Origin: Spirosoma fluviale
GTDB lineage: Bacteria; Bacteroidota; Bacteroidia; Cytophagales; Spirosomataceae
Length of the DNA stretch: 64,000 nt
Assembly: GCA_945883625.1 (NCBI GenBank)
Contig: CAMCXW010000004.1
Location: 23,009-87,008 of the forward strand
Direction of reading: 5' to 3'
Made by a program: the position numbers and the translations under genes. Under the pieces are notes generated by a model. That model was not told the origin of the DNA and ran no database searches. It saw only the letters and a program-made list of their open reading frames with translations. This document shows, one piece after another, positions 1 through 10,800 of the stretch; the stretch's first letter is position 1; each line of letters opens with the position of its first letter.

Positions 1-1
1 A

Positions 2-172
2 GAGACCTTGTATGTTGATTGCAAGGATGTTAATTTGCCGCATGGTGAATTGCTCGTGGATGATGTGTTGAATCGTACGGAAACGGCGATGACACAAGCA
101 CATTGTTTTTTATCAACTGAACTCGCATTAATTGCACAGAAAAACGCAACCAACATATCTATTAAATCATGA
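2..172 (+). CDS. C-terminal end of an unidentified protein (partial)
   Basis: An open frame enters from the left edge and gives about 56 residues before a TGA at 170-172. That stop overlaps the ATG of the next gene in an ATGA arrangement, which suggests both are translated from one mRNA. I do not recognise a motif in the visible tail and cannot name the product. Since the next gene is a Gfo/Idh/MocA oxidoreductase, a sugar or inositol catabolic operon is possible, but that is inference from context only. Confidence 0.5.
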   Translation, partial: ETLYVDCKDVNLPHGELLVDDVLNRTETAMTQAHCFLSTELALIAQKNATNISIKS

Positions 173-1545
173 AAAGGAGAAAATTTATCAATAATATAGC
201 CTTGGGTGCCGTGGGGACCCTTGGGTTTCCTACGATCGTTCCAGCACATGTGTTGGGTGGGAAAGATGCCCCAAGCAATAAGATTAATATCGGCCAAATA
301 GGCTGCGGTCGAATTGCACGTACGCATGATTTGCCGGGAACGTGGAAACATGAGAAGGCGCGCATCATGGCGGTGTGTGATTTGGACCGTCATCGGACGG
401 AGGAAACAAAGCAATTGGTTGAGGAATACTACACGAAAAAAACGGGTCAGTCGAATTACATCGATGTGAAGATGTATGATGATTACCGGGAGATGTTGTT
501 GAATAAGGATATCGATGCGGTGATGATTAGTACGCCGGACTTTTGGCATGCTCAGCCTGCGATGGAAGCAGCGATTGCGGGTAAAGATATTTATTTACAA
601 AAGCCTACTTCGTTGACGATTCATGAGGGGCGCCAACTCGCCAATGTGATTAAGAAAACGGGACGTATTTTACAGGTGGGAACACAGCAGCGGTCAACTT
701 CACAGTTTCGAATAGCGGCGGAATTAGTTCGCAATGGTCGGATTGGAAAATTGCACACGGTTAAGGTAGGCTTGCCAGGAGATCCCTCGGGGCCGCCGGC
801 GCCAGCGATGCCTGTGCCAAAAGGATTTAATTACGAGGCATGGTTGGGATCTACGCCCAATATGCCTTATACGGAAATTGCGGTGCATCCACAGAAGGGC
901 TATGACCGTCCGGGTTGGTTGCGCATGGAGCAGTTTGGTGCTGGTATGATTACGGGCTGGGGACAGCATCATTTTGATTCAGCAGCTTGGGGAATGGATA
1001 CGGAATACACGGGTCCGGTTACGATTGAGGCGTTGGCGGAATTCCCTAAATCTGGTTTGTGGAATGTGCATGGAGATTTTATGGCGAAAGCAGAATATGC
1101 GAATGGCGTAACGATGTACACTTCGGGAGGTTTTCCAAATGGTATTCGTTATGAAGGTTCAGAGGGATGGATATTTGTTTCGCGGGGAGATTATGCGGCG
1201 ACGCCTACAGATCCAACATCCAAAGTACGTTCGAAGGCTTTGGACGCGTCAGATCCTAAGATTTTAAGTTCTGTTATTGGGGAGAATGAAATTCATTTAT
1301 ATCATTCAGTAGACCAGCATGGCAATTGGCTTGATTGCATTGAGTCGCGGAAGGAGCCGATTTCGCCTATTGAGATTGGACACCGGGCTTGTACAGTTTG
1401 TTTAATTACGCATGTGGCGATGAAGGTGCCGCGTAAATTAACTTGGGATTCAAAGAAGGAGAACTTTGGGAACGATGCGGAGGCAAATGCCTGGTTGCGT
1501 CGCTCTCAACGGGCACCTTATGGAACTGATCGGGTAAAGTTCTAG
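169..1545 (+). CDS. Tat-exported Gfo/Idh/MocA family oxidoreductase
   Basis: 458 aa NAD(P)-dependent dehydrogenase of the Gfo/Idh/MocA family, which oxidises or reduces sugars and polyols. The N-terminus has a twin-arginine motif (RRKFI at residues 3-7) and a hydrophobic stretch up to about residue 28, so it should be exported folded by Tat; tatC lies at 24148-25011. The Rossmann glycine motif GQIGCGRIA is at 42-50. The usual EKP motif reads QKP at 144-146 and keeps the catalytic-region lysine. The substrate cannot be told from sequence. Its ATG overlaps the stop of the upstream partial gene. Its TAG stop overlaps the stop of the convergent ABC gene by four bases. Confidence 0.88.
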   Translation: MKRRKFINNIALGAVGTLGFPTIVPAHVLGGKDAPSNKINIGQIGCGRIARTHDLPGTWKHEKARIMAVCDLDRHRTEETKQLVEEYYTKKTGQSNYIDVKMYDDYREMLLNKDIDAVMISTPDFWHAQPAMEAAIAGKDIYLQKPTSLTIHEGRQLANVIKKTGRILQVGTQQRSTSQFRIAAELVRNGRIGKLHTVKVGLPGDPSGPPAPAMPVPKGFNYEAWLGSTPNMPYTEIAVHPQKGYDRPGWLRMEQFGAGMITGWGQHHFDSAAWGMDTEYTGPVTIEALAEFPKSGLWNVHGDFMAKAEYANGVTMYTSGGFPNGIRYEGSEGWIFVSRGDYAATPTDPTSKVRSKALDASDPKILSSVIGENEIHLYHSVDQHGNWLDCIESRKEPISPIEIGHRACTVCLITHVAMKVPRKLTWDSKKENFGNDAEANAWLRRSQRAPYGTDRVKF

Positions 1546-2252
1546 ATTTTTTCTATCCTCCGAACGTTTTTGTTGATGGTGTCAGATTCCACGACACCAT
1601 CGCGTAAACGAATAATTCGGTGGGCATATTGGGCAATATCGTCTTCGTGGGTAACCATGACGATGGTATTGCCTTTTTTGTGCAATTGATCAAAGAGATC
1701 CATGATCTCGTAGGATGTTTTGGTATCTAGGTTACCTGTTGGCTCATCTGCCAATAGTATCGAAGGATCATTGACTAAGGCACGTGCAACGGCTACACGC
1801 TGTCTTTGTCCACCTGAAAGCTCGTTTGGCTTGTGAAGGGCGCGGTTTTCGAGTCCTACCCCTGCGAGTGTTTCCATGGCAATCCGGGTGCGTTCTGATT
1901 TGGAATAGCCGGCATAGATGAGTGGAAGGGCAACGTTTTCAAGGGCGGATTGACGGGGTAGTAAGTTAAAGGTTTGGAATACAAAACCAATTTCCTTGTT
2001 ACGAACTGCGGCTAATTCATTTTCTGACATGGTCGAAACGTCTTGGCCGTTTAAGATATAAGAACCGGTACTAGGAGTATCCAGGCAGCCGACGATATTC
2101 ATTAATGTGGATTTCCCTGAACCGGATGGACCCATGAACGCGACATATTCACCTTTATTTACCGAGATTGTGACGTCTTTGAGTGCGTCGATAATCTCTT
2201 CTCCCATCACGTAGCGTTTGGAAATATGGTTGGTCTCAATAATTTTTGTCAT
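1542..2252 (-). CDS. ABC transporter ATP-binding protein, LolD/MacB type
   Basis: 236 aa single nucleotide-binding domain. Visible motifs are Walker [10 protein letters not shown] (residues 41-49), Q-loop in VFQTFN, signature LSGGQRQRV, Walker [13 protein letters not shown], and the H-loop histidine in VMVTHE. The [11 protein letters not shown] run and overall length fit the LolD/MacB/FtsE group, which energises lipoprotein release, efflux or peptidoglycan-linked functions through a separate FtsX-like permease. No permease gene is adjacent, so the partner must be elsewhere. A TATTTTTG box lies 20 bases upstream. The exact role within the group is uncertain. Confidence 0.9.
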   Translation of the reverse strand: MTKIIETNHISKRYVMGEEIIDALKDVTISVNKGEYVAFMGPSGSGKSTLMNIVGCLDTPSTGSYILNGQDVSTMSENELAAVRNKEIGFVFQTFNLLPRQSALENVALPLIYAGYSKSERTRIAMETLAGVGLENRALHKPNELSGGQRQRVAVARALVNDPSILLADEPTGNLDTKTSYEIMDLFDQLHKKGNTIVMVTHEDDIAQYAHRIIRLRDGVVESDTINKNVRRIEKI

Positions 2253-2272
2253 GGTATCAGAAAAATTCGTAT

Positions 2273-2280
2273 CAAAAATA
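2273..2280 (-). promoter_or_regulatory. Candidate -7 box for the LolD-type ABC gene
   Basis: On the minus strand this reads TATTTTTG, matching the Bacteroidota TAnnTTTG element, 20 bases before the ABC gene start. The short inverted repeat CGTAT...ATACG (2268-2282) encloses it. I see no clear -33 TTG. Confidence 0.45.
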
Positions 2281-2341
2281 CGCGCTTCCGCTGATAAAGT
2301 GGGAATTTTTCGACGAAAGATATTTTGAGGGGATGAAGCGG

Positions 2342-2375
2342 TTGTAGGAAGGATAAGAGGTTTTACTTAGTTTTG
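2342..2375 (+). promoter_or_regulatory. Promoter of the acyltransferase gene, very close to its ATG
   Basis: TTG at 2342-2344, a 23-base spacer, then TAGTTTTG at 2368-2375, which matches TAnnTTTG. Only five bases separate the box from the ATG at 2381, so the transcript would have essentially no leader. Confidence 0.55.
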
Positions 2376-2380
2376 TTTCT

Positions 2381-3415
2381 ATGAAATACATTCCTGCGCT
2401 GGATGGCGTTCGTGCACTTGCGATTTTATTGGTGTTAGTTTACCATTGGTTTCCGGAGGGTCAAGGACTAAATATAATGCCAAATGGTCCGATCGGGGTG
2501 ACCTTGTTTTTTGTATTAAGTGGCTATTTGATTTCCAATATCTTGATGGAGCAGCAGACTTTAGGGACTTATGCGCGTTCCTTTAAGAATTTTGTAGTTC
2601 GTCGTGCTTTACGTATTTTCCCAATTTATTTTTTGGTGTTGATGGGATTGTTGGTTTTGCAACGATTTAATATTGTCTTGAATTCAGATTTTTATGATCA
2701 TCCTGAGTATTACTGGATGTATTTAGTTAATTATTGGATTGAGTTGCATGGGAATTGGGCAGATGTGCTATCGCCATATTGGTCTCTCTCGGTTGAGGAG
2801 CAGTTTTATTTAGTGTGGCCATTTTGCATGTTGTTTTTGGCTACGCGTTTTCGTGCTTATTTCTTATGGGTTACGGTTGTTTTTGGCGTGGTCTTCCGGT
2901 ATTTTTCCGTGCATGTTTATGGCGGGTTGGGGGTAAGTATGTTTTCATGTGTGGATACATTTGCCTGGGGGGCGCTGCTGGCTCATTACCTCCGAGATGG
3001 TCGGTCGGCAGAGGTTAAATTATGGATTAAGCGATTGCTAATTCCGGCGGCTTTTTGCTTTCTGATGGTATGTTTATGGTTTACCGATGTGGATTTAATG
3101 AAGCAATTATTCTTCCGTACGTTTACGTCGATGGTGTCTGTGGCACTGTTGTTTTATGCGATGCAGCCTGGGGTGATTTCGAAGTTCTTTTCGGTTCAGC
3201 CACTCCGTTTGATCGGCCAAATGTCTTATGGCCTATATTTGTATCACATGGTTGTGCCGGATGTTTTTTTCAAATTAGCAGGCCGAGCAGGGGTTTCGAT
3301 TCCAGAACTGCCCTATAATATTGTCCCATTAGTGGTGCTCAGTTTATCAGCTTATTTATCGTATCGTTTGATCGAATTACCTATTCAGGCGTTTAAACGC
3401 TATTTTGTAGCGTAA
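2381..3415 (+). CDS. Acyltransferase 3 family integral membrane protein (OafA-like)
   Basis: 344 aa polytopic membrane protein of the acyltransferase-3 family. These enzymes O-acylate cell-surface sugars such as O-antigen or exopolysaccharide using a cytoplasmic acyl donor. The N-terminus shows the family pattern YIPALDGVRALAI with a conserved histidine in LVYHWF, followed by the GVTLFFVLSGYLI segment and the RRALRIFPIYF arginine motif near residues 78-88. About ten hydrophobic segments follow. Length is typical for a stand-alone family member without a C-terminal SGNH domain. The acceptor cannot be predicted. It is a single gene with its own promoter. Confidence 0.88.
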   Translation: MKYIPALDGVRALAILLVLVYHWFPEGQGLNIMPNGPIGVTLFFVLSGYLISNILMEQQTLGTYARSFKNFVVRRALRIFPIYFLVLMGLLVLQRFNIVLNSDFYDHPEYYWMYLVNYWIELHGNWADVLSPYWSLSVEEQFYLVWPFCMLFLATRFRAYFLWVTVVFGVVFRYFSVHVYGGLGVSMFSCVDTFAWGALLAHYLRDGRSAEVKLWIKRLLIPAAFCFLMVCLWFTDVDLMKQLFFRTFTSMVSVALLFYAMQPGVISKFFSVQPLRLIGQMSYGLYLYHMVVPDVFFKLAGRAGVSIPELPYNIVPLVVLSLSAYLSYRLIELPIQAFKRYFVA

Positions 3416-3419
3416 GATT

Positions 3420-3513
3420 ATCAGTTTTTCGTAACGGAATTCGTGCGCAAATAAGTAACTTCGTGCGTAACGCTGCCGGGGTCGCAGACCCCGGCAGCGT
3501 TTACCCACCGCAC
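3420..3513. repeat. GC-rich palindromic repeat, copy 1 (REP-like)
   Basis: A perfect 15-bp inverted repeat, arms 3469-3483 (AACGCTGCCGGGGTC) and 3487-3501, with a GCA loop. The arms are followed by TTACCCAC and flanked by GTGCG (3463-3467) and CGCAC (3509-3513). ATCAGTTTTT at 3420-3429 lies about 50 bases before it. Copy 2 at 15645-15737 shares the stem, the trailing TTACCC and the leading ATCAGTTTTT. Confidence 0.8.
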
Positions 3514-3544
3514 AAAAAAAAGCCCGAACTGTGAAGTTCGGGCT
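3513..3544 (-). terminator. Rho-independent terminator of fusA
   Basis: Stem AGCCCGAACT (3521-3530), loop GTGA, stem AGTTCGGGCT (3535-3544). Read on the minus strand it is followed by eight T residues. It lies 20 bases past the fusA stop. Confidence 0.85.
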
Positions 3545-3564
3545 TTGATTAATTTTTAAGATTA

Positions 3565-5658
3565 TTACAATCCCTTTGCTTTCTTAACTACTTCGTCTGC
3601 AATATTTTGCGGAACGAATTCATAGTGAGAGAACGTTAACGATGCCGTTGCACGTCCTGAAGACATCGTACGTAAATCTGTTACGTAACCGAATAATTCA
3701 GAAAGAGGCACATCAGCTTTCAAGATAACAGCTCCTTGACGCGAATCCATACCTTTCATGATACCGCGACGACGATTTAAGTCACCTGTGATCGGACCCG
3801 TATATTCGTCTGGAGTAACAACATCAACGGCCATAATAGGCTCCATTAGTTTCGCTCCTGCTTGCTTCGCTGCATCTTTATAACCCATACGTGCTGCTAA
3901 TTCAAAAGATAATGAATCTGAATCGACATCATGGTATGAACCGTGGAATAAACGTACTTTCATGGAATCCATTGGATATCCAGCCAAAGCACCTGTTTTC
4001 ATCGCTTCTTCGAAACCTTTTTGAACCGCTGGGATGAATTCACGCGGAATCACACCACCCACGATGTTATTTACGAATTCTAAACCTGGTTTGTCATCTT
4101 CTCTCGGTCCGATTTCAAACACAATATCTGCAAACTTACCACGACCACCTGATTGTTTCTTGTAAACCTCACGGTGTTCTGTCGTCTTAGTTAAAGACTC
4201 TTTGTAAGCTACTTGAGGAGCACCTTGGTTAACTTCTACCTTGAACTCACGACGCATACGGTCGATGATGATCTCTAAGTGAAGCTCACCCATACCCTTG
4301 ATGATAGTTTGACCAGTCTCTTCGTTAGATTCTACTTGAAGAGTTGGATCTTCTTCGATCAATTTAGTGATCGCTTTCGAGAAGTTATCTGCATCAGCCG
4401 CTTTCTTAGGCTCGATTGCATATCCGATAACCGGCTCTGGGAAGTCCATTGCTTCTAAAATGATTGGGTGTTTCTCATCAGAAAGGGTATCACCCGTTTT
4501 GATGTCTTTGAAACCTACTACCGCACCAATATCCCCAGCACCCAAACGATCAATTGCATTTTGCTTGTTGGCGTGCATCTGGAAGATACGAGAGATACGC
4601 TCCTTATTTCCTGAACGGTTGTTCAATACATAAGAACCTGAATCTAATTTACCTGAATACGCACGAATGAAACATAAACGACCTACGTAAGGGTCAGTTG
4701 CAATTTTAAATGCCAAAGCCGCGAAAGGCTCAGACTCACTTGGCTTACGCAAGATTTCAGCACCTGTATCTGGGTGTATTCCTTTAACGCCTTCTTTATC
4801 CATTGGAGATGGCAAGATTGCCATCACGTAATCTAACATTGTTTGAACACCTTTGTTTTTGAAAGATGATCCACAAAGCATTGGAACGATTTTCATCGAG
4901 ATTGTAGCTGCACGTAAAGCGGCTAAAATTTCATCTTCCGAGATAGATGCTGGATCTTCGAAGTATTTCTCCATCAAAGACTCATCAAACTCAGCTACTG
5001 CTTCTAATAATTTCTCACGGTATTCAGTCGCCTCTTCTAACATATCAGCTGGGATAGGCACCTCAGTGAATGTCATTCCTTTATCAGCTTCGTTCCAAAT
5101 GATTCCACGGAAGTTAACTAAGTCAACCACCCCTTCGAAACCTTCTTCAGCTCCGATTGGCAATTGAAGTGGCACTGCGTAGCTACCTAACATTTCTTTC
5201 ACTTGCTTACACACGTTTAAGAAATCAGCACCTGAACGGTCCATTTTGTTAACGAAACCGATACGCGCTACGTTGTAGTTATCTGCTAAGCGCCAGTTCG
5301 TTTCCGATTGAGGCTCCACACCGTCTACAGCAGAGAATAAAAATACTAGACCATCTAATACACGTAAAGAACGGTTTACCTCTACTGTAAAGTCAACGTG
5401 ACCTGGAGTATCGATAATGTTGATGTGGTAATCTTGATCGCGGTATTTCCAATCTACTGTCGTTGCAGCCGAAGTGATCGTGATACCACGCTCTTGCTCT
5501 TGCTCCATCCAGTCCATGGTTGCCGCACCATCGTGTACCTCACCAATTTTGTGGGAAACCCCTGCATAATACAGAATACGTTCCGTCGTGGTGGTTTTAC
5601 CAGCATCAATATGCGCAGCAATACCGATGTTTCTAGTGAATTTTAAATCGCGTGCCAT
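3565..5658 (-). CDS. fusA: Elongation factor G
   Basis: 697 aa, the usual EF-G length. It is the ribosomal translocase GTPase. The P-loop AHIDAGKT is at residues 15-22, switch region [11 protein letters not shown] near 59-69, DTPGHVD near 83-89 and NKMD near 137-140. These intact GTPase motifs favour a canonical EF-G over the GTPase-impaired EF-G2 known from Bacteroides. Domains II to V follow without gaps. It is a single transcription unit here, with its own promoter and terminator, whereas fusA usually sits behind rpsL and rpsG; those genes are not in the window. Another EF-G paralogue may exist elsewhere. Confidence 0.97.
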   Translation of the reverse strand: MARDLKFTRNIGIAAHIDAGKTTTTERILYYAGVSHKIGEVHDGAATMDWMEQEQERGITITSAATTVDWKYRDQDYHINIIDTPGHVDFTVEVNRSLRVLDGLVFLFSAVDGVEPQSETNWRLADNYNVARIGFVNKMDRSGADFLNVCKQVKEMLGSYAVPLQLPIGAEEGFEGVVDLVNFRGIIWNEADKGMTFTEVPIPADMLEEATEYREKLLEAVAEFDESLMEKYFEDPASISEDEILAALRAATISMKIVPMLCGSSFKNKGVQTMLDYVMAILPSPMDKEGVKGIHPDTGAEILRKPSESEPFAALAFKIATDPYVGRLCFIRAYSGKLDSGSYVLNNRSGNKERISRIFQMHANKQNAIDRLGAGDIGAVVGFKDIKTGDTLSDEKHPIILEAMDFPEPVIGYAIEPKKAADADNFSKAITKLIEEDPTLQVESNEETGQTIIKGMGELHLEIIIDRMRREFKVEVNQGAPQVAYKESLTKTTEHREVYKKQSGGRGKFADIVFEIGPREDDKPGLEFVNNIVGGVIPREFIPAVQKGFEEAMKTGALAGYPMDSMKVRLFHGSYHDVDSDSLSFELAARMGYKDAAKQAGAKLMEPIMAVDVVTPDEYTGPITGDLNRRRGIMKGMDSRQGAVILKADVPLSELFGYVTDLRTMSSGRATASLTFSHYEFVPQNIADEVVKKAKGL

Positions 5659-5750
5659 TTTTAAAGGTTAATTATGAAATGTTTTTTAAATCCAATTGCT
5701 ATTAATCAAGTACTTGGACAATGAATTGACTAGGTACTCGTTTAGGGGTG

Positions 5751-5780
5751 CAAAATTACTGAAACTTAATTAAATACAAA
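5751..5780 (-). promoter_or_regulatory. fusA promoter
   Basis: Minus-strand TTTG at 5777-5780, an 18-base spacer, then TAATTTTG at 5751-5758. This is a near-ideal Bacteroidota promoter. It predicts a leader of roughly 85-90 bases before the fusA ATG. Confidence 0.75.
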
Positions 5781-5792
5781 AATTTTTCTGAG

Positions 5793-6473
5793 ATGTTTAA
5801 AACCTTTTTACAATTGCTTTACCCAAAGCTTTGTTTTGCCTGCCAGGAGCCTCTATTCAGTAGCGAAGAATTTATCTGTACAACCTGTCGGATCGAACTT
5901 TCGCGTATTAAATTAGTTGAAAATACACCGAATTGGGTAAGGGCGAAGTTTGATGGGCTTATTGATTTTGAACATGCCAATGCCTTTTTTCATTTTATGC
6001 CGGGCAGTCGCGTGCAGCAACTCATGCATCAAATCAAATATAAAGGGGCCTCCGACCTTGGAATTTTTTTGGGGGTTTGGGCCGGGAGCGCATTGAAAAA
6101 GTCCCATTTTTATGACGAAGTAACTTGCCTCGTTGCCATCCCGCTTCATCCCAAACGCCTACAGGAACGTGGCTACAACCAAGCCGAGGTCATTGCAAAA
6201 GGGCTGGCCAATGCCTTATCTATTCCACTATATACGCAGGTACTCAAACGAATCTCGCAGTCTAATTCCCTTATCGGGTTAAACCGCGCCGCACGTTACG
6301 AAGAACTTGAAAATGTATTTGAAGTAACTGATGCAGCGAAAATCCGTGGTTCACATGTTCTGATCATCGACGATACCCTGACCACTGGAGCCACATTTTT
6401 GGCCGCGGCACAAAAAATTAGGGCTGCCGGAGCGACAAAAGTTTCCTTCTTCGCACTGGCAGCCCTTAAATAA
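5793..6473 (+). CDS. comF: ComF family phosphoribosyltransferase-like protein
   Basis: 226 aa ComF homologue. Four cysteines at 14, 17, 29 and 32 form the N-terminal zinc ribbon. The C-terminal half is a type I phosphoribosyltransferase fold with the PRPP loop VLIIDDTLTTGAT. In naturally competent bacteria ComF is a cytoplasmic factor needed for handling incoming single-stranded DNA, but most Bacteroidota carry it without other obvious competence genes nearby, and none are here. It is divergent from fusA and converges on the GldJ-like gene with a one-base gap. Confidence 0.9.
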   Translation: MFKTFLQLLYPKLCFACQEPLFSSEEFICTTCRIELSRIKLVENTPNWVRAKFDGLIDFEHANAFFHFMPGSRVQQLMHQIKYKGASDLGIFLGVWAGSALKKSHFYDEVTCLVAIPLHPKRLQERGYNQAEVIAKGLANALSIPLYTQVLKRISQSNSLIGLNRAARYEELENVFEVTDAAKIRGSHVLIIDDTLTTGATFLAAAQKIRAAGATKVSFFALAALK

Positions 6474-6474
6474 A

Positions 6475-7752
6475 TTACTTATTCGTACCCGCAGAAATCA
6501 TCGCACAACGGAAACCAATGGTTGCTGTTGACGAATCTTCATCTAAATAACGACGCGTTCCTGGCGCCAACCAATAAGCTACGTCAGCCCATGATCCACC
6601 TTTGTAGACACGTACTTTATTCGTGATTAACGAGTTTTGATTTTTACTATCATACAAAGATGCCTTATCGTCTTTATCTGTCCGACGAACCGGATTCAAG
6701 TCATTGAAATCTTGAAACGATAATGGACGGTACAAATCTTGTACCCACTCATTCACATTACCAGCCATTTGGTATAAACCAAAATCGTTCGGGGAATACT
6801 TGTAAATCTCAGCCGTAATGATCGCTCCATCGTTTGATTTCCCTGCAATACCTGCATAGTCTCCACGTCCACGCTTGAAGTTGGCCAACATATTTCCACG
6901 ACCTTTCCCGGTAGACTCGCGCAACGAAGGACCATCCCAAGGATAAATTCGTTGATTTACCTGATTTTCATCTTGTTGCTGCGTCCCAATCATCGCTTTT
7001 GCCGCATATTCCCATTCTGCCTCTGTAGGTAAACGGTAAGACGGCAAAACACGCCCTGATTCAATTGTTAAGCGAGCTGGAGCTGCTGCACGCGTCGTAG
7101 CTGAAGCTGTTATCGCTGCCGCCGCTGCGCCTTTCTTTGGTTTCTTCTCTTTAGCTACAGGAACTGTCGCTAAATTATTATTAACCGCCGCCGTTCTCCA
7201 CACACAATAATCAGTCGATTGTTTCCAAGAAACACCCACTACTGGGTACATACGAAATCCTGGAAAACGTAAATATTGCTCAACATAGGGGTCATTAAAC
7301 GCTAAATCGTTTCGCCAAACAGTTGTATCTGGTAGCGCTGACTCGTAGAAATCTTGCGTTGAATCACGCTTAACAGCATTTAAATATTCCAAGTAATGCA
7401 CGTTGGCAATTTCAGTTTCATCCATATAGAATGATTGAACTGAGACCGTGCGCTCTATATTATCATGAATTCCCATGATGTCTTCCTCCAAAGAGCCCAT
7501 CGTAAACCGACCACCCTCAATGAAGACCAAGTTCGGTCCGGTTAATTGACCTGTGAATTTTTTGTCAACCTGGAAACCACCCTTTTGATTATACGCCAAC
7601 CCCGTGGCTGTGGATGAATTTCCAATGTTGATACTGTTCGGTTTCCCGCCAGAAAGACCACCTTTTAATCCATTCTTCAAGCCATTTGGGCAGGAAGTTA
7701 GTAGTAGTACGCTAGCACAAAGGCTAAGTGCAATTTTTAATTTAGCAATCAT
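6475..7752 (-). CDS. gldJ: GldJ-like gliding motility / T9SS lipoprotein (FGE-sulfatase fold)
   Basis: 425 aa lipoprotein with a signal peptide and lipobox ending at Cys21 (LLTSC). The rest is a formylglycine-generating-enzyme/SUMF1 fold: it begins around FIEGGRFTMGS, continues through PTEAEWEYAAKA and MAGNVNEWVQD, and ends in the family pattern YKGGSW...TIGFRCAM. Bacteroidota gliding and type IX secretion proteins GldJ and GldK have this architecture. The STATGLAYNQKGGFQ stretch and the C-terminus look closer to GldJ, but I cannot exclude GldK. An alanine-rich insertion near residues 205-225 is probably a surface loop. It would be anchored in the outer membrane facing the periplasm. Confidence 0.8.
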   Translation of the reverse strand: MIAKLKIALSLCASVLLLTSCPNGLKNGLKGGLSGGKPNSINIGNSSTATGLAYNQKGGFQVDKKFTGQLTGPNLVFIEGGRFTMGSLEEDIMGIHDNIERTVSVQSFYMDETEIANVHYLEYLNAVKRDSTQDFYESALPDTTVWRNDLAFNDPYVEQYLRFPGFRMYPVVGVSWKQSTDYCVWRTAAVNNNLATVPVAKEKKPKKGAAAAAITASATTRAAAPARLTIESGRVLPSYRLPTEAEWEYAAKAMIGTQQQDENQVNQRIYPWDGPSLRESTGKGRGNMLANFKRGRGDYAGIAGKSNDGAIITAEIYKYSPNDFGLYQMAGNVNEWVQDLYRPLSFQDFNDLNPVRRTDKDDKASLYDSKNQNSLITNKVRVYKGGSWADVAYWLAPGTRRYLDEDSSTATIGFRCAMISAGTNK

Positions 7753-7782
7753 TTAGATTCTTTTTCGTAAGAATTTGAAAAG

Positions 7783-7813
7783 CAAAGGTATGAAAATCAA
7801 ACAAAATGCTCAA
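7783..7813 (-). promoter_or_regulatory. Promoter of the gldJ-like gene
   Basis: Minus-strand TTG at 7811-7813, a 20-base spacer, then TACCTTTG at 7783-7790. The ATG is 31 bases downstream of the box. Confidence 0.6.
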
Positions 7814-7815
7814 TG

Positions 7816-10800
7816 CTATCCTAAAATATCCACTAAAATAGTATTTAATTCTGGGATCGTATGCACTTTATCAAGTTGTAAAATCATTTTACCTGATTTT
7901 TCCCGCAATTGACATTGTCCTTTTTTCGAGTTAACAAACTGAATAATCCGAACAACAATATCTTGTGGAATATCCGTTGAAACGAAATAAAGCTTCAACA
8001 TATTGTTCTTGAATAGTATTTTTTCTACCCGAAGTGCCTGCGCTTTCCAACGGCATCGCACTAATTCGGTCATATCACGTACTTCGTTTGGCATTTGCCC
8101 AAAACGATCTTCCATTTCAAAGACAAACGTTCCCAATTCCGCTTCGTTGTCTAATTCATCCAAGCGCGTATACAAGGCTAAGCGCTCAGAAATACTTTGG
8201 ACATATTCCTCTGGAATCAATACACGCAAGTCGGTTTCAATCTGACAATCTACCGTTAACGCCTCCGCAATTTGGGCCAGATCTGTTTCAAATAAGGCAC
8301 GGAATTCTGTTTCTTTTAGCTCCTGAACCGCCTCATCCAAAATTTTATGGTACATGTCGTAGCCCAAATCATTGATAAATCCACTCTGTTCCGCCCCCAA
8401 TAAATTACCCGCCCCACGAATATCTAAATCCCGCATCGCAACCTTGATGCCATCACCTAAATCAGTGAATTCCTCCAAAGCACTGAGGCGTTTACGTGCA
8501 TCGCTTGTTAAATTTGCCAGCGATGGGGTCACTAAATAACAGTATGCTTTTTTGTTTGACCGACCTACCCGACCGCGCATTTGATGCAAATCAGATAGAC
8601 CAAAATGATTGGCATTAATAATAAAAATTGTATTCGCATTGGGAATATCTAGTCCCGATTCGATGATATTGGTGGCAACAAGCACATCATAATTCCCTTC
8701 GATAAAATCCATCATGATTTTTTCTAGTTTATCCCCGTCCATTTGGCCGTGTGCTACGCCAATTTTCGCATCAGGAACTAAACGTAAAATTCGATTCGCC
8801 GCACTTTCTAGTTCATTAATTCGATTGTGAACGATAAATACTTGTCCTCCACGCGCTAATTCATCCCGAACAGCATCACGTAGAAGCTCGTCTGTCATTA
8901 CCACCAACTTCGTTTCGACGGGTTGTCGGTTCGGAGGGGGAGTCGCAATAATCGATAAATCACGTGCGCCCATCAGCGAGAAATGTAGGGTCCTCGGAAT
9001 AGGTGTCGCTGTCAATGTCAGCACATCCACATCCACACGCATTTCTTTCAAACGATCTTTAACCTTTACACCAAACTTTTGCTCTTCATCAATAATCATG
9101 AGGCCCAAGTTTTTGAAAACGACGTCCTTATTGACCAAACGGTGTGTACCAATTAATATATCTGTTTGGCCATTCGCGACGCGCTCTAACGTTTCCTTGA
9201 TCTGTTTCGCCGATTTGAAACGATTCACATATTCTACTTTGCATGGAAATGCGGCAAGACGATCATGGAATGTCCGATAATGCTGCATTGCTAATACAGT
9301 CGTAGGCACTAAAACGGCTACTTGCTTTGAATCAGCTACTGCCTTGAAAGCTGCCCGAATCGCAATTTCAGTCTTACCAAATCCCACATCGCCACAGACC
9401 AAGCGGTCCATCGGATGCGGTTTTTCCATATCTATTTTGACATCGGCTGTTGCTTTTGCTTGATCCGGCGTGTCCTCATATAAAAAGGAAGATTCAAGTT
9501 CTGCTTGTAAATAGGTGTCACGCGAAAAGGCGAAACCTGGGGCATTTTTTCGTTTGGCATACAACGTAATCAGTTCCTTCGCAATATCCCTAACTTGCTT
9601 TTTTACCCGCGATTTTTTGTTATCCCATTCGGGCGAACCTAATTTAGACATGGTGGGAGGAGCTCCCTCTTTGCCGGAATATTTGGAAATCTTGTGTAGC
9701 GAATGAATGGACACCGACAACACATCGTCGTCGCGGTAGATCAGCCGGATGACTTCTTGTTCCCCATTCGACGTGTCGATTAAGTTCAATCCCGCAAAAC
9801 GACCAATACCATAATCAACGTGTGTCACGAAATCCCCCACTTGAAGTGATCGTAATTCCTTCAGCGTTAAAGCCTTACTTTTTGAAAATTTATTTTTTTC
9901 TTTTGAGCGGTTAAAGCGGTCAAATAACTGATGATCTGGATAAAAAGCTACTTGCGTTTGGGTATCGATATAACCCTCTCGTAAGGAAATTTGCAAGGGT
10001 TTAAATTGGATACTCGTATTAATCTCATTGAAAATCACATCCAAGCGTTCCAGTTGGCGAGGAGATTCCGAACAGATAATGTTTTGAATACCAACTGTTT
10101 GATTATCCAAAAGGGCGCCTGCTAAGCGTTCAAAATCTTTCTGAAAAGCCCCCGGATTCTTGGCCGGATAAGCAATTACTTCGGCTTGTTTTAAGTGAGA
10201 TCTCTTGCCAAATTCGACACAAACATATTCCTGAAGATGTTTTTTTGTCGTCTTTACGGTCTCCCATCTTTCCTCAGGTTTATTCAATACATTGATGTCT
10301 GAGCTGCTATTCGCATCATATTCCGCTTGGCCTTTGTCGAAATACTGCTCAATGACATCCATCAAAATGGAATGATCTTTGATCCAAATTTTGGTCTTTT
10401 CAGGTAGAAAGGTAAAGAATGATTCGCGTGTCTCTTGGACCAATTTTGTTTGCACATCCGGGATGAGGTGCATGGCGGACACCGACTGTATCGAAAGCTG
10501 GGTTTCGGGATGAAATGTCCGAATGCTGTCTACTTCATCGCCAAAAAAATCGATGCGGTATGGGTATTCAGCCGCATAGGAAAATACGTCGAGGATACCA
10601 CCGCGAACGGAATATTGCCCAGCCTCATACACAAAATCAGTCCGTTCGAAGTCATATTCGTTGAGCGTTTCAGCTACGAAATTTCGGTCGATTTTATCGC
10701 CAACGCGAATGGATAATGTATTTTTAACTAAGGATTTTCGGTTGATGACTTTTTCCGTCATGGCCTCGGGATAAGAGACGATAACTAAGGTTTGGCCTGA

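Noticed and set aside
1542-2252. The lone ABC ATPase as the missing CcmA
   Set aside because: Its TGNLD and overall pattern are of the LolD/MacB group and it lies 40 kb from ccmB.
3463-3513. Reading the GC-rich palindrome at 3469 as a terminator
   Set aside because: No T-run follows on either strand and a better terminator stands right next to it; the second copy supports a repeat element.
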